Source: Pisolithus tinctorius (taxonomy: Eukaryota > Basidiomycota > Agaricomycetes > Boletales > Pisolithaceae). From it: a stretch of 64,000 bases of DNA. The position numbers were made by a program, and so were the translations under genes. Of this stretch, positions 50,601 through 61,682 are shown in pieces (position 1 is the first letter of the stretch; every line of letters begins with the position of its first letter). Below the pieces are notes generated by a model. The model worked only from the letters and a program-made list of their open reading frames with translations, did not search any database and was not told the origin of the DNA. The stretch spans positions 1,488,001-1,552,000 of the forward strand of contig JANFAH010000006.1 of assembly GCA_024663395.1 (NCBI GenBank). Reading direction: 5' to 3'.

Positions 50601-50987
50601 CTCCGCTACACAATGTGTCGACAGACAAGGTGTTGCCGCCGTTACTACTGATGACGGCCGATCGTCAGTACAGCAGCTATCTATCACTGACACGAGCAAC
50701 TGACAACTGTCTACATGTAGATGACGACCGAGTTGTCCCTCTGCATTCATTCAAGCACGCAGCCACGCTCCAGCATACGTTACCTCAAAACCCTCACCCC
50801 CTTCTTATTAGAATCGACAAGAAAGCTGGACACGGGGCCGGCAAGGGTACCGAGAAACGGTTTGTCATCTCTCGTTCGTGTGGAACGTCAAGACGGCGGT
50901 ACTAATGCCATGCGCAGGATCCAGGATGCAGCAGACAGATGGGGCTTCGTGGCCCAGTCTATGGGTCTGAAATGGCAGGGGTCTTGA
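47661..50987 (+). CDS. pop: Prolyl oligopeptidase, S9A family
   Basis: Cytosolic serine peptidase that cuts after Pro in short peptides. Exons give [33 protein letters not shown], the beta-propeller ([40 protein letters not shown]), and the hydrolase domain: [64 protein letters not shown] (catalytic Ser), [17 protein letters not shown] (catalytic Asp), [22 protein letters not shown] (catalytic His). About 18 exons, many tiny. Start ATG 47661 adds about 30 residues ([20 protein letters not shown]) before a second ATG at 47751 ([12 protein letters not shown]), where most family members begin; the extension is Ser/Arg-rich and might target mitochondria. Related to POPA and the cyclic-peptide enzyme POPB of mushrooms, but no precursor peptide gene lies nearby, so the housekeeping POPA role is likelier. 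Confidence 0.92.
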
Positions 50988-51343
50988 TATACCCTCCGAA
51001 GTTTTTGGTAACTTGGACGAAGTCGCATAAGGAAAGAGTTCAATTAGACCAAGGACGTTCCTCATCAAACGGACATTTCGGGTACTATCATTGTTACCAC
51101 ACAATTGATCAATACAACTATGTACACGCAGACTTAAGTTCGACGTCGTATGAGCGGTCCATGGTGGATTTGGTGTCCTAACAAGTCTGGCCTCCACGTA
51201 TGTGTGGGGGAGACAACTCACGAGCCGTTGGTGCGAGAGGGAGAGGGGATCTCCGTTTTCAGGACGCGGGTGCCTTTCTGTCTTGGAGCAGGTGCTGTAT
51301 GAATATAACAAAGTTTAAACTAATCGCATTTTGCAGGTAAGCA
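50988..51343. other. Convergent 3' region, no gene seen
   Basis: 356 bp between the stops of the peptidase and tad2 genes. Only untranslated sequence is expected; nothing recognised. Confidence 0.5.
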
Positions 51344-52060
51344 CTATAGGAACGACGAACCGTTCGCATTTTGGGTAACATAAAATCGCCGCAATACCAT
51401 GATAGCCTCTTCGCGAAGATAACCACCGATGGCATCGTAGGCCGGGTGTATAGGGTGCTCCGAACTGCGGGGGACAGGAGGAGGAAAGTCAGGAGAAAAG
51501 AGAGAAAGGGAAGAGATTACCAACGGCGCATTTACTCCCAAGACACTTCCACATCCCCCGAATTTGTCGTTTTCGCAGCCGTAGAATACTTGCTTGATCC
51601 CAAGTTGTCGAAGGGCCGAGGCACACATGATGCAGGGTTCCACCGTCACATAGAGAGTGGTGTCAGAGAGGGGATATCGGTCGCCGCCGTCATTGTTGGC
51701 GAGAATGAAATCGATAGCCTCAAGCTCGGCGTGTCTTGACGCCTGGATATGAACGTGGGGCTGAGTGGAAGAAAGGAAAGAAGACCAGAAGGAAGTCCCT
51801 TCTTACATTGCGAAGTTCATTAGTCCTATTTCGCGCTTTTGCGATGGCCTCGCCGTTGCGCACGAAGACGCACCCTACAGGGACCTCTCCCGCTGCAAGT
51901 GCCTCCTCTGCCTGTATATGATATGTTTTCAGCACCGCTGTAGTGCACGACGGACTGTCGGCGGACACACCATGGTCATCGCCATGCGCATCCAGTTGAG
52001 ATGGACGGAATCTGTTTCAGAATGACCTGAGTCGAGGACCGGATGCTCATCGTTAGCCAT
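51344..52060 (-). CDS. tad2: tRNA-specific adenosine deaminase catalytic subunit Tad2
   Basis: Zinc deaminase that, with Tad3, converts A34 to inosine in tRNA anticodons. Start ATG 52060 gives [22 protein letters not shown] then WMRMAMTM, spliced (GTGTGT to ACAG) to [20 protein letters not shown] and [10 protein letters not shown]. The next exon has the zinc/catalytic motif [11 protein letters not shown] (His-Ala-Glu) and the second zinc motif [25 protein letters not shown], then [14 protein letters not shown] last exon ([29 protein letters not shown]) ends at 51344. All active-site residues are present. Four exons; length about 190 residues is normal. Divergent from the acyltransferase gene with 270 bp between starts. 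Confidence 0.91.
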
Positions 52061-52330
52061 GTTATTCTGAGGAACCATGAATGCATATGTCTGCAACGAT
52101 CGACCGTAACTTTGAACAGCACCCAAATTCAAATGCCAACGCTCGCCATCATCATAACTGATACACATCAAACACTATACTCTCTGAGGGTTCTTCGATT
52201 AGCGTCATCACGAGTAGCCGTACTTACACGGGGCTGTTCCATTTGGGCATAGCCATGACTGACTCCCGTTAAAGTCCCACTCCTCATCTCCACATACTAA
52301 CCATTATCTTCACATTTCTATTAGTACGAA

Positions 52331-54643
52331 ATGGCCCTCGAGCCACGACCTGCCTCCGTGCACGCAGCTAGTAGCGTCGGCGAGTCCGGCGCTTTGGAAA
52401 CCAACAAAGGCACTTTCTATGTCTCCAAGCCATTCCGTTCAAAATCTTCCAAAAAGCTGCGCGCTATCGTCACCTTCGAGCCCCGCAAGTCCCATTTTGA
52501 CACAACTAACGAGCGGTCGGGGACGAACGAATTTCGCGTGAGTGTGTCTCGCTGTTGCGATCGTTGAGCAACGCCAACTGTTTTGGTTTTCACACATCCG
52601 TGATCACATATGACAACAGGGCTTCTTCACGCTCTTCTGGATTTCTTTGTTCCTCTTTACCGTGCAGACGTACGTATCCTCACTGGAGGCGAATGGGTAT
52701 GCACTCTCGTTTGCATTCGCTACCATGTTCTCCCGCGACGCCATTGTCCTCGCAATATCTGACGCGGTTCTCGTTCTCACGACGGCGCTCTGTGTTCCGT
52801 TCGCAAAAGCCGTAACGCGTGGTCGATTAAGATATTACTGGATGGGCGTGGCGCTACAACATATCCTTCAGACTACCGTACTGGTTGCTGCTGTCGTATG
52901 GACTTACCATCGGTGCGATCATTTGTTCTGTGCTGTTTCTCTGGCGTTCACCGAGACATACACCGCCGGTCATCAGACAATGGCCGTGGGTACAGTCCGG
53001 CTTTTTGACTTTGCATTCCTTCGTACGTATTTGGACTTTCTACCTCGATTATCCCCCTCATATAGTCGTTCGCAATGTCACAGGTGATGATCATGAAGAT
53101 GCATTCGTACATGTCTATTAATGGCTACCTACAAGACGTTTTGGAACGCTCGCAGCACGTATATGAAGAACTCCAAAGTCTTACTGAAGAACAAGTAGTG
53201 GGAGGTTGGGAGAGTGCATTGCATGAAGCCGAAGCGAAAGTCAAAGAAGCGTCTAGGGGGAAAGACAATACTGGCGGCGTCAACGCCAATGGAAGCCAGG
53301 ACCAAGAATCATCAATAGGGACTCCAGAGGCGGAGGCCGTCATCCGCTCCCTTGCAGACCCGAGTACTGCAGATGCCTTACGTCGCAGACTGGTGGCTGT
53401 TTCTGAAGGGCGAGATGCTAGCAAACTAGACCGCGGGACATCTGCAGACATTGCGTTCGATGTCAGGGGAACGAATTCTTCAACGTACACCCCTTCACGC
53501 CCTGCAACTCCAATCCCTTCACATGGTGTTTCGCGAGGTGTTTCGGGTGTTACCTGTGCCTCGCTATTGATCCACCACCCGAATCTCTGTATTGCTTCTA
53601 CTGCCCATAAATTCTTAGACTTGGACTCTGAACTCGTATCGACGGGACCAAAGAAATTACGCTATCCGGATAACGTGACACTTGGTAACTTTATCGAGTA
53701 TATGCTCATTCCGACGTTGGTCTATGAGTTAGAATATCCCAGGACTGACCGGTGCGTCTTTCGTAATGTGGATGGTGGTAGTTATTTTCTTGTGATCGCC
53801 AACGTTGTTATTTGTACAGCATTCGACCCTTGTACGTGTTCGAGAAGACTGCCGCCTTTATGGGTTCCTTTGCACTGCTTTACACGGTCACGGAGAGCTT
53901 CATTATTCCCCTCACACCTACCCCTGGCCAGTCATTCTTCCGAAGCTTATTGGATTTAGCGCTTCCGTTCATGATCGCATACCTTTTACTATTCTATATT
54001 ATATTCGGTGAGTGTTTCATGCAGGCTCGCGTTAGCCTTTTGTACTCATGGCACACAGAATGCATATGTAATGCTTTTGCGGAATTGTCTCGGCGAGTAG
54101 CCTTCGTACAGTATTTTTGAAGTGGACTGACCTTGGTATGTTCAGCTTTGCTGATCGGCAGTTTTACGAGGATTGGGTACGTGCTATTCAGCATGGTTGT
54201 AACCTTAACTAATGCGAACGCTACAGTGGAACTCTACATCTTGGGACGAGTTCTCCCGCAAATGGAACAAACCTGTGCACACCTTCCTGCTTCGACATGT
54301 CTACGCATCCACGCTCGCATCTTACCCCTCCTTATCTCGCACAGGTGCAATGGTGGTGACGTTCCTGCTCAGTGCAGCTGCCCACGAGCTAGTAATGGTG
54401 ATCGTGACCCACAAGATACGGTGCGTGTTGCCGTAGCATCCCTCCTGTCACACAACTGCCGACCGAAACCTAACGTATGGTCTCAGGCTCTACCTATTCC
54501 TCATGCAACTCGCCCAAATTCCCCTCATTCTGGTCTCTAGGGCGCCCGCTATCAAACGCAACAAACTCCTTGGAAATGTGGTATTCTGGGTTGGATTGTA
54601 TGCAGGGTTCCCGCTCTTGTGCGTTGCCTATGTTGCCTATTGA
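52331..54643 (+). CDS. are2: Sterol O-acyltransferase (MBOAT family, Are1/Are2 type)
   Basis: ER membrane enzyme that esterifies ergosterol precursors with fatty acyl-CoA for lipid droplets. Start ATG 52331 (MALEPRPASVHAASS). A disordered N-terminus leads to SHFDTTNERSGTNEFRGFFTLFWI, the usual first membrane segment of SOAT proteins. Then KMHSYMSINGYL, a cytosolic insert, KKLRYPDNVTLGNFIEYMLIPTLVYELEYPRT, the FYEDWWNSTSWDEFSRKWNKPVH signature (FYxDWWN), HVYASTLASYPSLSRTGAM, and VTFLLSAAAHELVMVIV carrying the active-site His. The tail is NKLLGNVVFWVGLYAGFPLLCVAYVAY, with the stop at 54643. The insert between the third membrane segment and KFLDLD (53140-53600) is long and acidic. About nine exons. 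Confidence 0.92.
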
Positions 54644-55299
54644 TAATAAAGACGCGTTGGTACCCCGGCAGAACGGCCGGTCCTCCTCGTCGCACAGTTA
54701 CCCCACTCTTTTGTTATCTATGCAAAGTATATCTGATATTTCTTTATAATCAAACCGCATGGATACACTTGGATCCAATGTCGTGATTCTCTCTCCACTG
54801 TTATCGGCGCCGGATGCTTTATACCTTGGGCGTAACACGGGGACAGCATAAGATCCACTATAACATCATTTTCGAGCTGTGTTGTATTAGCGCTGCAATG
54901 GCAACGTGCCCGTGTGAACTCTCCTAGCAGAATAAAGCTTCCCAGGAGTTTGGAATCTCATGTGGCGCGATCAATAGCACCAGTTAGGTGTAGGCTGGTG
55001 TAGGTCACAGGAGCCACCTCCACACCAATGGGCTGCGGCTGGTCCTTATCATGACCTTTGGGAGTGGACCACATCTTCGGGAAGATAAACGCTTGAGATT
55101 TTGAAGCTTCAATATTATTCGCCTGCATCCGGCAATGTGAATAATAAGTAGATCACATAGCTATAATGGGTTTGGGGTGTTCAGAGAACCCTTCAGCGGC
55201 AGTTAGGTCAACGTAAATTCTCTGAGGCCGGGTACACGCTGGTAAACGTCTACATCAATTGTTGTGAGCTAGTAGTGAATCATAACTTGGTTCATGAAC
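54644..55299. other. Intergenic, no gene seen
   Basis: About 650 bp between the acyltransferase stop and the tRNA terminator. Short open frames only, no recognisable content. Confidence 0.5.
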
Positions 55300-55307
55300 A
55301 AAAAAAA
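55300..55307 (-). terminator. RNA polymerase III terminator of tRNA-Glu
   Basis: Eight A on the plus strand, giving eight T on the tRNA strand, start 7 bases after the discriminator base. This is the expected Pol III stop signal. Confidence 0.8.
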
Positions 55308-55313
55308 GCACTA

Positions 55314-55398
55314 CTCGGATACGGGGAATCGAACCCCGAGCTGCCGCGTTTCGACCATATATGAGAGGCGGCAATGTTAGCCGTTACACCATATCCGA
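55314..55398 (-). tRNA. tRNA-Glu (CTC anticodon) with a 13-base intron
   Basis: The minus strand folds as a cloverleaf. Acceptor TCGGATA pairs with TATCCGA. The anticodon stem is GCCGC/GCGGC with loop CTCTCA-intron-C, giving anticodon CTC. The T arm is CGGGG-TTCGATT-CCCCG, which holds a good B box. The 13-base intron TATATGGTCGAAA sits after base 37, the canonical position. The mature length is 72 bases without CCA. An alternative stem register would give TCT (Arg), but the flush intron position and the Glu-type D arm favour Glu. Confidence 0.9.
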
Positions 55399-56372
55399 TA
55401 CAAAGTATACGTTGCGCTGCACAATAAATCATATCTGTTGATTTGCGGTACATCCAAGGCACAGAGGCACAGGAACCTCGCACGGAAAGAACATCCTACC
55501 GATCCCCTGAGTTCACGGTCGACGTCGAGAATTGAGTCTGATGACTCACCGGCACCAGTGAAGCTCGGGCATAAGCTGCTTGTTTTGTTCACGCACTGAC
55601 TCTCGGGGGGAAGGTTGGAAGCACATGCAATTAGGTCATGGTTCTGCAGGCTACCATAATACGGTCGATAAAGTCTATCAGTAGCAACGCACCCTCAAAG
55701 AAGATGCGATTTTTTAACAAAAAAAAATCCACGTTGACGGTTGGAGAAGGGGGATGTGGGTGTTACAGTGTGGGAGCAAGGACGGTCGGATAATAGCGGG
55801 CGCATCGGCGTGGGCGTGTTCTCGGCCATCGGGACTAACGCATATAATAAGCTGTGGGCAGTGTCGTGTGAGACGTCGTTCACCGGGTCGACAGCTTGCA
55901 TGGACCCCTGATAATAATATTTGGAGCTCGGGATTCGGTGTTGGGGTGTATCCGTTTTCCACAAACGGAAGAAACAATGATTTGGAACCGAACAAGCCAC
56001 GCCGCCCAGAGGTTGCCATAATGAATGACGAGGAAGGGGAAGACATATATAAAGTCTCGCCTCGTGCATTTCATCCCAATACACACACACCCGTAGAGCG
56101 AGCCCACAGCGCGTGCCAACCACGTTGACGCTAGCCTATCTGCCTCATATCACCCGCACCCATTGCATCGTGCCAGCGCTCGGCTCTCCTGGTACAAAAG
56201 GATACCCTCCTCCCCACAACGTGTTCAAACTTGGGTTCACCGCAACTGCCATCTTCACCCCCGCAATTTGGTTCGTCTGTCGTTCCTCTTATACCTCCCA
56301 TCTTGTTCACAGAACCACTACAGACACCCCACACACCGACCTTTCCGTTAGGTTCTCCCTTCTACCCTCGTC
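55399..56372. promoter_or_regulatory. Upstream region of the repeat-protein gene, with a TATA box
   Basis: About 970 bp. A clear TATATAAA at 56046-56053 lies 320 bases before the ATG at 56373, so the transcript probably has a leader of nearly 300 bases, C/A-rich near 56080-56110. Minus-strand frames here (for example 55695-56123) have no recognisable features. Confidence 0.5.
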
Positions 56373-59021
56373 ATGACAGTAAAGGAGCAGGTCAAAGAGA
56401 TCATTCATGAGATCAAACATCACTTCTCCCACCATAAACATCACCGTGACGAAAGTAGCACATCCTCGCATACTCTCGTCTCCGATGACTCTTCCCACAC
56501 TGCTCACTCGGGTGGACACTCTCGCCCTGGAACCCCAGAGGGTGGTGAGCTAAGCTCACATCTCGGAACTCCCGAACATGGGGACTTCGTTCCTACCACT
56601 CCAGAGCGCAAACGCGTTCTGTCTGTGTCGTCTCATAAGCACAACGTATTTCTCAAGTTGAGACGCAGAAAGAGCTCCAATCTCTCCGTCGACCCACGCT
56701 CCAAGACTCCCGAGCGTGAAGTCTTTCCTAATGGTTCCCAGCCGGGCACGCCCGAACACTCGGTTACGTCCTCAAATCCTGGTACCCCTGAATCGTCCTC
56801 GTTCAATCATGGAAGTGCTCGGCAGCGTGTTCCCTCTACGCCCACGCGGAAGCCTAACGTCTTGCACAAGTTTAGGCGAGGAAGCTCCCATTTCAAATCC
56901 AGCTCGGAGCCCCATGCGCCTGAGAAGGGCGAGATACCAGTTATCCATCATCACAGCAGCATGAGCAAGTTGCGCGAGCATTTGGGGTCTCATGCCCCCG
57001 AGACGACCGAGTTACCGGCTATTCATCATCACAGCAGCCTAAGCAAGTTACGCGATGGCCAGGATGTGTTCCAGTCCGACGCTGAGGCCGATCGGGAAGT
57101 TGCGGAGACCGCCACGGCGAAGGACGGCGAGAGCACGCACGGCCCGTTGCCGATCATCATCACCAGTCCGCCAATGGAGGAAAAGACAGAGTCTTACGGT
57201 GGCACGCTGCATCCGTCCATGTATGAGGGCGGTGTAGATATCATCGATCGCCCTAGTGTCCAGTTGGAATGCGAGCCAGTACCTGAGGCAGAGGAGGAAG
57301 TGGCCGGCGAAGATACAGGTAGTTTCGTGGGGGTCGACCGCGTGCAAACTCAGACGAACTTGGACACGGAGCAGAATCAGACAGACTTGGACATGGAGCC
57401 GGCTGAGACAAACGTGAACGTTGGGCAGACTCAGGCAGACTCGGACACCGTGCAGACTCAGATGGACTTGGACGTCGGGCAGACTCAGGCAGACTTGGAC
57501 GTCGGACAGACGCGGACAGACTTGGACGTCGAACAGACTCGGGCAGACTCCGACATCGAGCAGGGCCTGACAGACTTGGACGGCGAGCAGACTCGGACAG
57601 ACTTAAACGTCGGGCAGACTCAGGCAGATTCGGACACCGTGCAGACTCAGACAGACTTGAAGGTCGAGGAGACTCAGGCAGACTCGGACATCGAGCAGGG
57701 TCAGACAGACTTGGAGGTCGAGCACACTCAAGCGGACTCGGACATCGAGCAGAGTCAGACAGACTTGGTCGTCGAGCAGACTCAAGTGGACTCGGACATC
57801 GAGCAGAGTCAGTCAGACTTGGTCGTCGAGCAGACTCGGTCAGACTTAAACGTCGAGCAGGGTCAGGTAGACTTGGATGTCGAGCAGGGTCAGGCAGACT
57901 TGGATGTCGAACAGACGCGGACAGAGTTGGACGTCGAGCAGGCTCAGACAGACCTGGCTGTCGAGCAGATGCAGACAGAGTTGGGCGTCGAGCAGGGTCA
58001 GGCGGACTTGAACATCGGGCAGGCTCAGGCAGAGGCAGAAACGCAGACTTCAGCGGAGCCAGCTTCCGAGGGTCCAGTCGTCGCCCCTATTTCCCAGCAA
58101 GTGTGCGACTCTTCTTCCGCTTCTGACCCTGTGGCAATTATCGACTCCGCTTTGAACCCCGACGGCAATGACCGGAAGAGCGTGGAGGTTCCCCACGCTG
58201 ATCCTGTGACAGTCGATCCACCTGTGCTCGCTGTCATCGACGGCGATCAAGACATCGCAACCGAAGAGGTCAAGGAACCAATTGAGTCAGAAATGTTCGC
58301 AACGAAAGACGATTACGAGGCTGAAGTTCAAGGACAATCCACCGTCGATACCTCCCTGAGCGAGGAGACCACACTGGCTCAGTCGGTCCCCTCTCTTCCA
58401 GAACCAGTCAATCCCCATGTTTCATCAACACATCCGACACCACCCGCATCGACTTCGGTACCAAGCAGTTCACCCTACCTCCCTCGTCTGACGGCTCCTA
58501 CTATGTTCCTCCCAATCCCAAATGTACGCGTCGTTTTTCCGTTCTGGAGTCTTTTGGGGTGGCTGTCTCCGTGGCGGGTGTTTTCTTTCTTCCGCTCTCT
58601 GTTTTCCCCGTCTTCATCAGAAGATGCGTCGCATTCGTTGTCATCTGCCTCGTTGGAACTAGCCTCCTCCCATTATCATCCCCAATTTTACCTCACGTTC
58701 CCCTCACCCTTTTTGTCTGCGTCCCCATTATTTACGGGGAGCCCGAAGTCGCACGACTCGCGCTCCAGCCTGCCGCGGTGAAGGACGTCACCGTTTGCCC
58801 TCAGCCACCTGCCCCCGTTACTCTATGTTCATAGCTGATGCTAATGCTGGACTGGTTCCTAGACCGATCCCTTGAGTCCATTGCTTACCAAACATGTCCC
58901 TCCGGAACAAAGGCCGCGAAGGGATGTGACCGGAGAGTGGACTGGCAGAGAGATGCACGAGATGGTCGTGAGTTTCATTCTCAGCCTGTTGCTCGTTCTT
59001 ATTATTTGTTGGTACTTCTGA
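56373..59021 (+). CDS. Acidic minisatellite-encoded repeat protein, possibly tail-anchored
   Basis: One long frame from ATG 56373 (MTVKEQVKEIIHEIKHHFS) to a stop at 58781. The N-terminal third is Ser/His/Pro-rich with duplicated blocks: HKHNVFLKLRR and RKPNVLHKFRR, and two copies of a PxIHHHSSxSKLR unit, plus PGTPE motifs that could be phosphorylated. The middle (57340-58035) is about 25 copies of a 9-residue acidic unit, QTQADLDVE. Thr-Pro/Ser-rich sequence follows. In other frames, SDGSYYVPPNPK (near 58490) and an exon from 58863 (TDPLSPLLTKHVPPEQRPRR, ending in SFILSLLLVLIICWYF, stop 59021) read like protein, the latter a membrane anchor. Either introns near 58500 and 58780 connect them, or the 3' end carries frameshifts. 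Function unknown. The 56373-58781 frame is solid; the extension to 59021 is tentative. Confidence 0.6.
57340..58035 (+). repeat. 27-bp coding minisatellite, about 25 units
   Basis: Imperfect tandem array, period 27 bases, unit close to CAGACTCAGGCAGACTTGGA plus CGTCGAG. All changes are in frame. Units alternate between LDVE-, SDIE- and LNVG-type endings, and some pairs recur as higher-order 54- or 81-base blocks. Confidence 0.85.
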
Positions 59022-59325
59022 GTTCTTCCCTGTTTCCCTTTTTTCTTTCCATCCCGCGTGCCTGCGCTCGCTAATATCTTTTTCCCGTCGTTTTCTTGCT
59101 TTCTTTTTCTATGTTGTACGAGTACCTCGATCGCAAAGGTGGTCCTTGTATTCCTGTGTAGCGATCTCGAAAACCCTAAAAATATATGAGCGACCTAGAC
59201 CTGACTGCCATTCGATGCCGGTATCGCTGCGACCTTTGAAACTACCAACCCGACGTCTCCCTCTCTTCCAGTGTCGCGTCATTGTCGGAGAAACGGCAGG
59301 TGCTGATGTACGGTCTCACTTATAG

Positions 59326-61161
59326 ATGTCAAATTCGTGGCGAGCACTGGCGAGAATGGCACGAGACCTCATTGTGGCCAGTGACCCCGAGGACCTATCC
59401 CGTATTTTAGATGTGAGTGTTTGCATGTTTCTTTTCTGAGATTCTCCGAATACCGTGCACGCCCCGCACCCCATGACCCTCCATCTACGCCTTGAGGAAG
59501 AGGAACTAAGCAATTGCCTTCTGTCCAGCTCTGGTCCCTCCGCCTCTCCGCCCTGGCTCGTCTCCGTCTCACTAACCAGGCCTCTGCGGAATGCACTAAC
59601 CTCTTTGCCGTCTTGAATGCGATCCCACCCGCTGCATCTACAGCGAGCTTAGCATCTGGCGCAGTGGCCCTCCATAGCGCTACAGTATCTGCCACTCCCA
59701 AATCGCCCGCGGCGACTTTACGGCCACAGTCCCCTGCTGCGGTCATGCAGCAGGCCGGATCTTCCCTTTCCGCGCCATCGACGCCTACACAGCGTCTTTC
59801 TCCTCTTCCAGGTGTGGCGCATGCTCAACCGCAGTCACAGACTCAAGCACTCGCGACACGTTTGAGTGCGCTGTCTGCGTACCCGTTTGAGCTGTCGGTC
59901 TTGCGGGCGCGAGTCCATTATTGGGCGGGAGACGTCAGGGGATATATCGACGCGCTTGCTGGGCTGTTGGCGGGGTGTAAGGCAAAGGCGAGGGCTGAGG
60001 GTAAGATCGTGCGGGATTTGATGGGGACGAAGACACCGAAGCAGAAGGAGGAGGGTAAGTCTAAGGAAGCTGTCGAGCCGGGTGCAGATAGGGATAATCA
60101 GAAGGAGGGATGTGAGGATGAGGATGGGGACGGAGACGATGACGATGACGACGACGACGACGACGAAAACGAAGACACGGAGACTGATGATCAGTCAGAA
60201 GAGGGAGAAGATTCTGAGAAGGAAAATAACCAGGAAGGAGACGAAGAACAAAGATCGGACGAGCAGCATAAAGCTGAAGCAGAAGACAACGCTGATGCTG
60301 ATGAGGAGGATGAGTCAGACGGCGCACTCGCCACCGCAGAGGCCAACTTCTCAATGTGGCTCGAGCGTTCCGCCCGCGTATGCCTTATGATCGCGAGCCA
60401 GCTAGTCGAGATGAAGGATTATCATGCCGCGATAACGCTCCTCACGCCACTGTGCACGCAACAGCTTTCCCCAGGTACCGGCGCCGCACCAACACCTGTG
60501 CCGTCGCCTGCTATCCATTCTGCTGTTGCTCGTATCTATCTTCTCTCTGGAAATATCCCTAAAGCAGCGGAGCATTTCAGGATCGTTGCCTCGTGCGCGG
60601 ACGCCGAGCCTGGCACCGTCGCGATGAATACGGCCCTCTTGTGTTTTGCTAGTGGAGATTGGCCTCGTGCAGAGGCAGCGCTAAGGGAGGTGCTAGAGCA
60701 AGATCCTCGGAATTACACGGTAAGGTCACATCGGATTTCAGACTCGCATACAAATAATGACGCTGCCCGTCCGTAGGCGATGAACAATCTCGCTGTGACT
60801 TTGCTCGCTCAAGGAAGGGTCAGAGATGTAAGTTACTGTATTCTACCATAACGTTGTTCCCATCCAACCGATGTGGTTCACATCACTCTTTTTCAGGGCA
60901 TCGGACTCCTTGAATCGGCCATGCATGCGTCTCCCGCGTCTGTACTCTCTGCGGAGCCTTTCATCTTCAACCTTTGTAAGTTTTGCTGGTCGTAGTTGCC
61001 TTTTGAGATACTTTCGTGGCTAATTGAGCTTTCCTCCAGCAACTCTGTACGAGCTTCGTTCTTCTACTGCTGTTGACAAAAAACGGGAGTTGTTAGTAGA
61101 GGTTGCGAGGTGGAGTGGGGACGGGCTTAGGGCAACGTGCTTGAAGATGCCCTCCACTTGA
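59326..61161 (+). CDS. TRAPPC12-like TPR protein
   Basis: Tetratricopeptide protein resembling TRAPP complex subunit 12 (TTC15), which acts in ER-Golgi traffic. The ATG at 59326 gives MSNSWRALARMARDLIVASDPEDLSRILD, then LWSLRLSALARLRLTNQASAECTNLF, as in the family (W-x-x-RL-x-CL-x-RLRL). PFELSVLRARVHYWAGDVRGYIDAL follows. After a poly-acidic insert come TPR-like helices: WLERSARVCLMIASQLVEMKDYHAAITLL, SAVARIYLLSGNIPKAAEHF, MNTALLCFASGDWPRAEAALREVLEQDPRNYTAMNNLAVTLLAQG, GLLESAMHASPASVLSEPFIF-type and LSTLYELRS. It stops at 61161. The first ATG is preceded by ACTTATAG, an acceptor-like sequence, so an upstream exon is possible. Five exons. Confidence 0.8.
60115..60320 (+). repeat. GAY/GAR-rich low-complexity tract coding an Asp/Glu run
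   Basis: Purine-rich GAT/GAC/GAG tract inside the TRAPPC12-like gene, encoding about ten consecutive Asp and then an Asp/Glu-rich segment. It interrupts the TPR array as a disordered acidic loop and is probably variable in length. Confidence 0.75.
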
Positions 61162-61682
61162 CTTGCTGATTGTTCGAAGTGTTCTCATTATAAGTCAGAA
61201 ATATCTCATAACTTGTTTTTCTTTTCTGTCTTGATTGTGATGCAACAATAGCATGCGGTCGTAAGATTTATGGTAGATCTGCATGTACTAACATATAAGG
61301 TAGATTCTCATAGCTATGATGGAGAAACACAAAAAGAGAAGAGAAGAGCAAGAAAACCGATGAACAACGGAACAAACTGTGCGACACATTGTGGTATATA
61401 TGCGTTACAAATTGAAGGCAAGGCAAAAATGATGACTGGCGGCGCAGACATAGACACTAGACACATGGGTAGTTAAGATGGTATGTGAATGGGTAAAGTG
61501 GTTCTTGTAAACTACGAAAAGAAAAAAAAAGAAAACATTAAGACTGTTGGAAGATAAACATTTAAAATGGTCATGGATAGCTTCGTGATACATTTCCAGA
61601 TAACAAAATTTTCTAGTGCGTGCATAGATCGTGAGGTTTCCGCTTGAGCCAGAGTGGGGTGCTAACATTTGGATACGGCGCT
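61162..61682. other. Convergent intergenic region, no gene seen
   Basis: About 520 bp between two stops, AT-rich with A-runs (61515-61535). Only 3' untranslated sequence expected. Confidence 0.5.

Noticed and set aside
47661..51343. Cyclic-peptide (POPB-type) biosynthetic locus
   Set aside because: The peptidase is present, but no precursor with a conserved leader, P450 or transporter lies nearby; a housekeeping POPA is simpler.
55695..56123. 142-codon minus-strand frame upstream of the repeat-protein gene
   Set aside because: It has Cys/Pro/His-rich random-looking composition and runs through a TATA box and leader of the plus-strand gene.
57340..58035. Regular tandem repeat that could suggest a CRISPR array
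   Set aside because: There are no unique spacers; it is a continuous 27-base coding minisatellite in a eukaryotic gene.
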